A stretch of DNA of 29,403 nt from RGIG5675 sp050943435. Lineage in GTDB: Bacteria > Bacillota > Clostridia > Oscillospirales > Ruminococcaceae. Positions 23,283 through 29,403 of the stretch are shown here, in pieces. The position numbers were made by a program, and so were the translations under genes. Below the pieces are notes generated by a model that ran no database searches, had not been told where the DNA came from, and was given only the letters and a program-made list of their open reading frames with translations. The DNA is taken from assembly GCA_050943435.1 (NCBI GenBank), contig JBMNPE010000010.1:1-29403 (forward strand), read 5' to 3'. Each line of letters opens with the position of its first letter. The stretch's first letter is position 1.

Positions 23283-24005
23283 ATGAGCATGCATCTCGAA
23301 GCAGCACCAGGAGACATAGCCGAGAGGATTGTGCTCCCGGGCGATCCGCTGAGGGCCAAATACATTGCTGAAAACTACCTCGATGATCCAAAGCTCTTTA
23401 ATTCTGTGAGAGGGATCCTCGGTTATACCGGCACATACAGCGGAATCCCCGTCTCTGTCATGGGTACAGGGATGGGAGTTCCGGCAATGCTCATCTACGC
23501 AACTGAGCTCATAAGGGACTACGGGGTCAAGGTGCTCATACGCACAGGAACAGCCGGGGCTTTCGACCCGGATCTCGACATAGGCGACATAGTGTTTTCC
23601 GAGGCGTGCTCCACAAACTCTGCAATAAACGACCACATACTTCCGGGGCATCTCGCCATGATGGCGGACTTCGATCTGCTCATGGCCGCATACCAGACTG
23701 CCTGCGAGATGGGCCTCAAGGTCCGCGTCGGCAACACAATCTGCAACGACCTCATGTATATTGACAACAAGCCTGAATATGCGAAGAAGTGGCTGGAATA
23801 CGGGGTCATCGCGAGCGAAATGGAGGCCGCAGGTCTGTATACCGCTGCCGGGCGGTACAGGGCAAAGGCGCTTACCATGATGACTATAGGCTCCTCTCTG
23901 CTCGGAAGGGACAAAAAGCCCCTCACTAAAGAGCAGAAGGAAAAGAACCTGGACGACATGATAACTCTTGCGCTCAAGACAATAATCAGGCCTGGCCTCA
24001 TCTGA
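23283..24005 (+). CDS. deoD: DeoD-type purine nucleoside phosphorylase with altered catalytic site
   Basis: The 240-residue NP-I family protein aligns closely with E. coli DeoD: H4, P-G-D-P-L-R-A-K-Y (G20, R24), R43 in S-V-R-G, R87 in I-R-T-G, and the ribose-binding E-M-E-A-A at 179-183. The catalytic segment V-S-D-H of DeoD is I-G-S-S here, so the general acid Asp204 is Ser204, and Arg217 has no clear counterpart (Lys is nearest). The phosphate and ribose sites are kept while purine activation is changed, so activity on purine nucleosides is doubtful, and another nucleoside or base may be the substrate. GGAGG precedes the ATG. It is the last gene of the pgk-tpiA-deoD block. Confidence 0.88.
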   Translation: MSMHLEAAPGDIAERIVLPGDPLRAKYIAENYLDDPKLFNSVRGILGYTGTYSGIPVSVMGTGMGVPAMLIYATELIRDYGVKVLIRTGTAGAFDPDLDIGDIVFSEACSTNSAINDHILPGHLAMMADFDLLMAAYQTACEMGLKVRVGNTICNDLMYIDNKPEYAKKWLEYGVIASEMEAAGLYTAAGRYRAKALTMMTIGSSLLGRDKKPLTKEQKEKNLDDMITLALKTIIRPGLI

Positions 24006-24018
24006 TGAATCTCTAATC

Positions 24019-24047
24019 GGGGACGCACCTCCTGATGCGTCCCCTTT
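24019..24047 (+). terminator. Terminator after deoD
   Basis: GGGGACGCA and TGCGTCCCC form a 9-bp stem with an 8-base loop, followed by TTTCCGTTTTC. It lies 14 bases after the deoD stop codon. Confidence 0.85.
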
Positions 24048-24055
24048 CCGTTTTC

Positions 24056-24084
24056 TTGACATATTATTTAAAAAACTCTATACT
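24056..24084 (+). promoter_or_regulatory. Consensus promoter of tRNA-fMet
   Basis: TTGACA (24056-24061), 17 bases, then TATACT (24079-24084), 30 bases before the tRNA. This near-perfect sigma70 promoter is typical of a stable RNA gene. Confidence 0.9.
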
Positions 24085-24113
24085 AAAATTCCCTCAGGTG
24101 AGGGAGTAAATAT

Positions 24114-24189
<76 letters not shown>

Positions 24190-24193
24190 GAAA

Positions 24194-24226
24194 GACCGAT
24201 GCCATTTGGCACCGGTCCTTTTTTTT
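24194..24226 (+). terminator. Terminator after tRNA-fMet
   Basis: GACCG-A-TGCC pairs with GGCA-C-CGGTC around an ATTT loop (one A-C mismatch), followed by a run of eight T. It also lies beyond the stop of the convergent UvrA-like gene. Confidence 0.9.
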
Positions 24227-24230
24227 ACTT

Positions 24231-26735
24231 TCAGATGTACTTTCCAGTTACGCTCTCAGGGCATTTCTTGATTTCATCAGGGGTTCCTGCAGCGACTACC
24301 CTTCCGCCGCTCTCTCCTCCTCCGGGACCCATATCCACGATGTAGTCGGCGCTCCTTATGACGTCCAGATCGTGTTCTATCACTATGATTGTGGCCCCGT
24401 TGGAGATGAGGGTCCTGAAAACTCCGAGGAGGGTCCTGACATCAAGTGGATGGAGCCCAATTGTAGGCTCGTCAAATACGAACACTGAATCAGCCTGTCC
24501 CCTTCCGAGTTCATCCGCGAGCTTCAGCCTCTGCGCCTCGCCTCCGGAAAGAGCTGGCGTCTGCTCGCCGAGGGTCAGGTATCCGAGCCCAAGGTCATGC
24601 AGCACCCCGAGCCGACTTTTTACTATCGGGATGTCGCTGCATTTTTCGAGAGCTTCGTCGACGCTCATGGCCATCAGCTCTGGAAGGGTGCAGCCCTCCC
24701 CATCTGTCTTCGCCTGTTTCCTGTGGACTTCCGAGGCTTCCCTCGAATATCTCGATCCACGGCAGTCCGGGCATTCGATATCCACGTCGGGAAGGAACTG
24801 CACATCGAGGCTTATTGTTCCTGTCCCGTCGCATGTCGGACAGCGGAGTTTGCCGGTATTATAGGAAAAGTCCCCTGCCTTGTATCCCCGTGCCTTGGCA
24901 TCAGGAGTCCTCGCAAACACCTTTCTCAGTTCGTCGTGTATGTTTGCATATGTGGCAACAGTGGACCTCACATTTATCCCTATCGGGGACGCATCTATTA
25001 GCTTTACCTGCCTTATCCCGTCTGCCTCAACAGACTTCACATGGGAAGGAAGCTTCTTCCCGTGAATCTTGGCATCCAGCCCCGGCACAAGGCTCTCAAG
25101 CACGAGCGTGGTCTTGCCTGACCCGGAAACCCCTGTCACAACCGACATTCTGCCCTTTGGGAAAGAGACATCCAGCGGCTTGACGGTGTGTATTGCATCG
25201 GTCGATATCTTTATTGCCCCCTGATCGAAGAGTTTCTCCTCAGGAATCCTGCTTTTTGTGCCTGCAGCTTCCTCGCCGGACAGGAACTTCCCTATCTTGG
25301 ATACTGGGTTGTTCTCGATGTCTTCGACAGTTCCCTGGGCTATTATCCTTCCACCGTCTGCCCCTGCGCCAGGCCCCAGCTCTATCATCCAGTCGGATTC
25401 AGACAGGATCGTAGTGTCGTGATCAACCAGAACCACTGAATTTCCGTCCCTCACGAGGTCGTGCATTACTCCCTTGAGTCCCTCCTGGTTGGAGGGATGG
25501 AGTCCTATTGATGGTTCATCAAGAATATACAGCACACCTGTCGTCCTGTTGCGGACAGCCCTTGCCAGCTGCATTCTCTGCCTCTCCCCGGTGGAGAGCG
25601 TCGAAGAAGCCCTGTCGAGAGTGAGGTACCCGAGTCCCAGATCGAGAAGCCGTGCAGCGGTATCTTTAAATGACTCGCAGATATTTTCTGCCATGGGACG
25701 CATTTCTTCGGGAAGCGACCCCGGAACTCCCTCAACCCAGTCGCAAAGGTCGTACAGGGTCATTGCGCAGGCCTCATCGAGTCCTATGCCCCTAACCCTG
25801 GGAGCCCTCGCTGCCTCGGACAGCCTTGTTCCCCTGCAGTCAGGACATACATCCTGCCTCAGGAACTTCTCGACTCTCTTCATGCCCTTCTCGTCCTTGA
25901 CATGAGCCAGGGCATTCTCCACAGTGTATGTCGCATTGAAGTACGTAAAATCCATGTCCCCGGCTGCGCCTGTCTTCTTGTTCTGGTAGATGATGTTCTT
26001 CTTGACGGCAGGTCCGTGGAACACAATGTCCCTCTCCTTGGGGGTGAGGTCCTTGAAAGGCACGTCCGTGCGAACGCCCATCGACCTCGCAATGTCCTTC
26101 ATGAGCGACCACATCAGCGTCTGCCACGGCGCTACGGCCCCTTCGTCTATCGAAAGCGATTCGTCCGGGACGAGCGTAGACTCGTCGACTATCCTGACTA
26201 TCCCGGTTCCGTCGCATTTTGGGCATGCTCCCCTGCTGTTGAAAGACAGGTCCTCTGCGGAAGGAGCATAGAAATGTGCCCCGCAGACAGGGCACACGAG
26301 ATCCTTTCCCGCGGCGACCCTTATTGACGGCTCGACATAGTGCCCGTTAGGACACCTGTGGCTTGCAAGCCTCGAGTACATGAGCCTCAGACTGTTGAGC
26401 AGCTCCGTTCCCGTCCCGAATGTGCTCCTTATATCCGGAACTCCGGGACGCTGGTGGAGAGCCAGAGCCGCAGGCACATACAGAACCTCGTCGACATCAG
26501 CTTTTGAGGCCTGCGTCATCCTCCTGCGTGTATACGTGGAGAGCGATTCGAGATACCTTCTCGACCCTTCGGAATACAGTATCCCGAGGGCAAGAGAAGA
26601 TTTGCCGGACCCGGAAACCCCGGATATACCGACTATCTCATTGAGAGGCACGTCCACGTCGATGTTCCTCAGATTGTGGACCCTGGCTCCCCTCACTTTT
26701 ATTGCTTCCGGCACTGAAGTGCGGTTCTTGGACAT
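24231..26735 (-). CDS. Short UvrA paralogue (UvrA2/DrrC-like ABC ATPase)
   Basis: The 834-residue protein has two ABC ATPase units. It shows Walker A G-V-S-G-S-G-K-S-S near 38-46 and a second G-V-S-G-S-G-K-T-T, Walker B motifs L-D-E-P-S-I-G-L-H-P and F-D-E-P-T-I-G-L-H-P, and signatures L-S-T-G-E (Gly changed to Thr) and L-S-G-G-E. CxxC pairs of the UvrA zinc modules are visible (C-P-V-C, C-P-K-C, C-P-D-C, C-P-T-C). It is about 100 residues shorter than true UvrA (~940), and the segment before the first zinc region is too short for the UvrB-binding domain. It is therefore probably a class II UvrA, linked in other bacteria to tolerance of DNA-binding drugs. GGAGA precedes the ATG. It is monocistronic. 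Confidence 0.9.
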   Translation of the reverse strand: MSKNRTSVPEAIKVRGARVHNLRNIDVDVPLNEIVGISGVSGSGKSSLALGILYSEGSRRYLESLSTYTRRRMTQASKADVDEVLYVPAALALHQRPGVPDIRSTFGTGTELLNSLRLMYSRLASHRCPNGHYVEPSIRVAAGKDLVCPVCGAHFYAPSAEDLSFNSRGACPKCDGTGIVRIVDESTLVPDESLSIDEGAVAPWQTLMWSLMKDIARSMGVRTDVPFKDLTPKERDIVFHGPAVKKNIIYQNKKTGAAGDMDFTYFNATYTVENALAHVKDEKGMKRVEKFLRQDVCPDCRGTRLSEAARAPRVRGIGLDEACAMTLYDLCDWVEGVPGSLPEEMRPMAENICESFKDTAARLLDLGLGYLTLDRASSTLSTGERQRMQLARAVRNRTTGVLYILDEPSIGLHPSNQEGLKGVMHDLVRDGNSVVLVDHDTTILSESDWMIELGPGAGADGGRIIAQGTVEDIENNPVSKIGKFLSGEEAAGTKSRIPEEKLFDQGAIKISTDAIHTVKPLDVSFPKGRMSVVTGVSGSGKTTLVLESLVPGLDAKIHGKKLPSHVKSVEADGIRQVKLIDASPIGINVRSTVATYANIHDELRKVFARTPDAKARGYKAGDFSYNTGKLRCPTCDGTGTISLDVQFLPDVDIECPDCRGSRYSREASEVHRKQAKTDGEGCTLPELMAMSVDEALEKCSDIPIVKSRLGVLHDLGLGYLTLGEQTPALSGGEAQRLKLADELGRGQADSVFVFDEPTIGLHPLDVRTLLGVFRTLISNGATIIVIEHDLDVIRSADYIVDMGPGGGESGGRVVAAGTPDEIKKCPESVTGKYI

Positions 26736-26774
26736 AAATCAAATCTCCAGTTTTCTTGTAGTCATGCAGATAAT

Positions 26775-26803
26775 ATCATATTCCAAGCCGCCGCACCTCT
26801 CAA
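26775..26803 (-). promoter_or_regulatory. Candidate promoter of the UvrA-like gene
   Basis: On the minus strand TTGAGA (26798-26803) and TATGAT (26775-26780) are 17 bases apart, 39 bases before the start codon. Confidence 0.6.
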
Positions 26804-26817
26804 GCCGGACTCTCAAT

Positions 26818-27849
26818 TCACAGTACCTTGTGCACCCAGCCTTCCGGGCCTTCTATATCGCCCATCTGTATTCCCATGAGAGTTTTCCTAAGCTTTTCCA
26901 TGACAGGTCCGGCCTTTTCCATGCCGGATGGGAAGCTTATGACTTTTCCGTGGTCATTGATGCTGCCCACTGGCGAAATCACAGCGGCGGTGCCGCAGAG
27001 ACCGCATTCCGTGAAGTTTCCCTTTACGACCTCCTCCCAGTACACCGGCCTTTCATCTATCTTCATGCCGAGGTACTTTTCTGCAATGTATACGAGGCTT
27101 CTTCTCGTAATGGAAGGCAGTATAGAATCCGATTTAGGCACGACCAGCGTGCCCTTGCCGTCTGTCAGCAGAACATTTGCACCGCCGGTCTCCTCTATCT
27201 TGGTCCTGGTAGCCGGATCGAGATACAGGTTTTCCGCAAATCCCTCTCTGTGCGCAGTCATTATCGCGTGCAGGCTCATTGCATAGTTGAGCCCTGCCTT
27301 GATTCCGCCGGTGCCATGCGGTGCCGCGCGGTCGAAATCGCTTATTTTTATTGAAATCGGCTTTGCTCCGCCCTTGAAATAAGGACCGACAGGGGTTCCG
27401 AAGACCCTGAACTGGAATTCCTCGGCGGGCTTGACGCCAATGACCGGACTTATCCCGAACATGAACGGTCTCATGTACAGAGTCCCGCCTGTTCCATATG
27501 GCGGCACCCATGCCGCATTGGCCTTCACGGTTTCATCAACTGCCTCGACAAACTTGTCCTTAGGAAATACCGGCATCTCCATTCTGAGGGCAGAGCTTTC
27601 AAATCTCTCAGCGTTGAGATCCGGTCTGAAGGTTACTATACTCCCGTCCTTTGCTGTATAAGCCTTGAGTCCCTCGAATATGGACTGCGAGTACTGAAGC
27701 ACGCAGGCACATTCGCTCATGGTCACCATGGAGTCTTCCGTAAGCTCCCCTTTTCCCCATGCACCGTCCTTGTATTCACATACATATCTCTTGTCTGTCT
27801 TTATATACGCGAATCCCAGATGGCTCCAGTCAATGTTCTTTTTTTCCAT
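26818..27849 (-). CDS. ilvE: Branched-chain amino-acid aminotransferase
   Basis: The 343-residue fold-type IV PLP enzyme has the PLP lysine K184 in G-G-I-K-A-G-L-N-Y-A, the E-x-G-x-x-N region (E-T-G-G-A-N-V-L), and E-C-G-L-C-G-T-A-A near the C-terminus, as in bacterial and eukaryotic type II BCATs. It transaminates Leu, Ile and Val with 2-oxoglutarate. The start chosen is ATG at 27849 with AAGGAGG five bases upstream; a longer reading begins within the leader hairpin. It is upstream of and co-oriented with the UvrA-like gene, which appears to have its own promoter. Other ilv genes are not in the window. Confidence 0.95.
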   Translation of the reverse strand: MEKKNIDWSHLGFAYIKTDKRYVCEYKDGAWGKGELTEDSMVTMSECACVLQYSQSIFEGLKAYTAKDGSIVTFRPDLNAERFESSALRMEMPVFPKDKFVEAVDETVKANAAWVPPYGTGGTLYMRPFMFGISPVIGVKPAEEFQFRVFGTPVGPYFKGGAKPISIKISDFDRAAPHGTGGIKAGLNYAMSLHAIMTAHREGFAENLYLDPATRTKIEETGGANVLLTDGKGTLVVPKSDSILPSITRRSLVYIAEKYLGMKIDERPVYWEEVVKGNFTECGLCGTAAVISPVGSINDHGKVISFPSGMEKAGPVMEKLRKTLMGIQMGDIEGPEGWVHKVL

Positions 27850-27871
27850 TTCTGCCTCCTTAGAAAACAGC

Positions 27872-27899
27872 CGATGCAGGCACAGCAGTGCCGGCATCG
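27872..27899 (-). promoter_or_regulatory. Leader hairpin before ilvE
   Basis: CGATGC and GCATCG flank GGCAC-AGCA-GTGCC (one mismatch), 22 bases before the ilvE start. On the minus strand it is followed by GCTGTTTTC and then the ribosome site. It could be an attenuator or an mRNA-stabilising stem. No T-box specifier or tRNA-binding box was recognised. Confidence 0.45.
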
Positions 27900-27926
27900 A
27901 CCTCTCTGCCGAATTTATTGCCTTTA

Positions 27927-27955
27927 AAAATATACCGTTTCTGAAAGATTTTCAA
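27927..27955 (-). promoter_or_regulatory. Candidate ilvE promoter
   Basis: On the minus strand TTGAAA (27950-27955) and TATTTT (27927-27932) are 17 bases apart, about 78 bases before ATG. An overlapping TATATT is also possible, but with shorter (15-base) spacing. Confidence 0.45.
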
Positions 27956-28218
27956 TATGATTTATTCAGATATTATAGATTTTATGATATTTTATTAGCC
28001 TTTTCATTATTTTTTGAATTATAACATTGTTGTAATATTCATTTTGTATGTTGAAAATTAATTATATGTTTATAACATCTCATTTAAAATATACCGATAG
28101 ATACAGAATGACAGCATCATAAAGCCGCGAACAGTGGAACTACCGGAAAAATCATAGTCTTCTACTTAATAAGCTGCTCACCATTGTTGGACAGCGCTGA
28201 GAACAATTTTATTTTTAT
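27956..28218. other. AT-rich intergenic stretch
   Basis: About 260 bases without a supported gene. It is strongly AT-rich, marking a composition change from the genes to its left. On the minus strand a weak repeat ATTGTT-N13-AACAAT follows the stop of the 28219 gene near 28180-28205 and could act as a poor terminator. No tRNA, repeat array or attachment site was recognised. Confidence 0.5.
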
Positions 28219-29166
28219 TTAATATTGCTTTTTGTTATCTATTGGCATATTTGAAAGGATAATAGTCATTACTACGAATGCTACTAGCGCAGGAAAATAA
28301 AAAATAACAGAAGAAATATACTGACTAAAACTTAAGTTATTAGCAGTCTTCTCATGTGTAAGAACAACTTTTCCGCCTTCATTAATTTCCCACTTATTTA
28401 ATAGCCTGTAGTCTACATTTACAGCCTTTGCAGAACTATATATATTCCTGTTAAGTTTTCTTATCAGTTCTTCTTGACTGTTTATACCTTTGATATCAGT
28501 GCTACCAGCTCTTTTATATTCATAATTCACGGATTTTCCTATGCAATAACAATTGATCATTCCCGTCGAACTATAGGACACTATGCCTCCTTGCATATAT
28601 TTGTCTTGCGAATTTAAGATGCAGTCACTCCAGCAATTTGCAATATCACCGTTAAAATTATCGGCAATGCCACCCACCCTATCTCCTGTAACATATGCCT
28701 CTGAATAGCAGTTGATGATGGTTGCTTTTTCATTGCTGGAATGTGAAGTAATTACACCCACGCAGGATCCATGAATATATGAATTTATTATGCCTAGATT
28801 CATGACAACTCCTCCGAGTTTTCCAAACAAGGCATTATTTCCATCTGTATTAACGTTCAGATTGCTGATGATATAACCATCTCCGTCATATATCCCACAA
28901 AACTCGCTCTCGCTATCAAAAGGAGCAATTGTTTGCCATTGAATGCCCGTCATATCGAGATCGGCCGTCTGCACCACAATAGTATTTTGAAATGTATTTC
29001 CTGAGTTCACCTGCCTAGAAAATTCAATAAGATCATTTTCATTATTAATATAATATTTGTCATATGCTACATTGCTTCCAGCCTTATAACTTCTATCAGC
29101 AATTAGCCCCAGTAAGGTGAATGTCACAACTATCACAACAATTGAAATAACAATATTCTTACGCAT
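28219..29166 (-). CDS. Membrane-anchored beta-helix (GLUG-like) surface protein
   Basis: The 315-residue protein starts with a hydrophobic segment (about 4-22, signal anchor) and has a second membrane helix near the C-terminus (about 280-303). Between them are short repeats with G-G-V, N-L-G-I-I-N-S, I-I-N-C-Y and I-A-N-C-W patterns, as in GLUG-type right-handed beta helices of surface proteins. The middle probably faces outward with both ends in the membrane. No catalytic motif is seen. The gene is much more AT-rich than its neighbours to the left. Its ribosome site is weak (GAGAAAAG), and it lies 11 bases after the acyltransferase gene, so they form an operon. Confidence 0.7.
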   Translation of the reverse strand: MRKNIVISIVVIVVTFTLLGLIADRSYKAGSNVAYDKYYINNENDLIEFSRQVNSGNTFQNTIVVQTADLDMTGIQWQTIAPFDSESEFCGIYDGDGYIISNLNVNTDGNNALFGKLGGVVMNLGIINSYIHGSCVGVITSHSSNEKATIINCYSEAYVTGDRVGGIADNFNGDIANCWSDCILNSQDKYMQGGIVSYSSTGMINCYCIGKSVNYEYKRAGSTDIKGINSQEELIRKLNRNIYSSAKAVNVDYRLLNKWEINEGGKVVLTHEKTANNLSFSQYISSVIFYFPALVAFVVMTIILSNMPIDNKKQY

Positions 29167-29177
29167 TTGTCTTTTCT

Positions 29178-29403
29178 CTACTGTTTCATTGCCCTCGTTA
29201 AGGCATACAAAATATTTAATGTTGCAAAGGCAAGTGTAAAAAATAAAACATATTGAATGAAGACATTAGTATCTATGAACCATGTGTTCACTGCCAATGT
29301 ATTTTTCAAATATTTATAGACTGAAATATGGAATATATAGACTAGATAAGAACTCCCCGCTATCCAATGCAATAGTTTATGAGGCTTACTGTTATTTTTA
29401 GAG
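29178..29403 (-). CDS. Acyltransferase-3-like membrane protein, C-terminal end
   Basis: The frame is open to the window edge, so only the last ~74 residues are visible. They contain a G-S-S-Y-L-V-Y-I-F-H-I-S segment in a hydrophobic helix and another membrane helix (about 20 residues), followed by a short charged tail. The x-S-Y-x-x-Y-x-x-H pattern is typical of the last helices of acyltransferase family 3 (O-acetylation of surface sugars). The assignment rests on this short part only. The first in-frame start-like codon at 29372 is TTG and is internal. Confidence 0.6.
   Translation of the reverse strand, partial: SKNNSKPHKLLHWIAGSSYLVYIFHISVYKYLKNTLAVNTWFIDTNVFIQYVLFFTLAFATLNILYALTRAMKQ

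Noticed and set aside
23115..24062. 315-residue minus-strand open frame opposite deoD
   Set aside because: DeoD motifs on the plus strand are extensive; the opposite frame is rich in Arg, Cys and His with no recognisable fold.

Overview
The window looks like a chromosomal segment of an anaerobic Bacillota (probably Clostridia-class) bacterium. The evidence is sigma70-type promoters of the TTGACA/TATAAT kind, strong GGAGG ribosome-binding sites, a bacterial initiator tRNA, a pgk-tpiA-deoD glycolytic/salvage block, and clostridial-looking housekeeping proteins. Genus cannot be fixed from the sequence alone. Most of the window has fairly high GC codon use; the last ~1.4 kb is visibly AT-rich and may be a transferred or fast-evolving surface locus.

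Layout. (1) 1-3100: tail of a secreted-type hypothetical protein (+), a shared terminator, then a large two-domain GT2 glycosyltransferase (-). (2) 3145-12062 (-): an eleven-gene operon. In transcription order it holds a TrpF-like TIM barrel, a canonical PfkB kinase, a DMT permease, a HAD phosphatase, an iron alcohol dehydrogenase, a 4-OT tautomerase, an atypical PfkB protein, then SIS-YjbQ-SIS-YjbQ. (3) 12194-12838 (+): a divergent Crp/Fnr (YeiL-like) regulator with a CRP-style palindrome in its leader. (4) 12902-14827 (-): rfbB and rfbA (dTDP-sugar synthesis). (5) 14922-19551 (-): a second operon, SIS-YjbQ-YjbQ-SIS-YjbQ-atypical PfkB. (6) 19716-24189: alaA (-), then pgk, tpiA and deoD (+), and tRNA-fMet. 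(7) 24231-27849 (-): a short UvrA paralogue and ilvE. (8) 28219-29403 (-): an AT-rich pair, a beta-helix membrane protein and the end of an acyltransferase.

The most striking feature is the SIS-YjbQ system. Four double-SIS proteins are each followed directly by one or two YjbQ (UPF0047) proteins, giving five YjbQ paralogues in about 16 kb. Three of the five keep the family's three conserved histidines; the other two have lost two or all three. All five lack the family's usual GTWQ block. Two PfkB-like proteins whose catalytic GAGD is GCGN travel with them, as does a TrpF-like protein whose catalytic Cys position is Tyr. Together with a normal PfkB kinase, a phosphatase, an aldehyde/alcohol dehydrogenase, a tautomerase and a permease, this reads as an undescribed catabolic or salvage pathway for a phosphorylated sugar or sugar-amine (Amadori-like) compound, probably under the YeiL-like regulator. 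The substrate is inference only. Secondary oddities include a DeoD-type phosphorylase with Ser at the position of catalytic Asp204, and an intra-operon hairpin before the last kinase-like gene.
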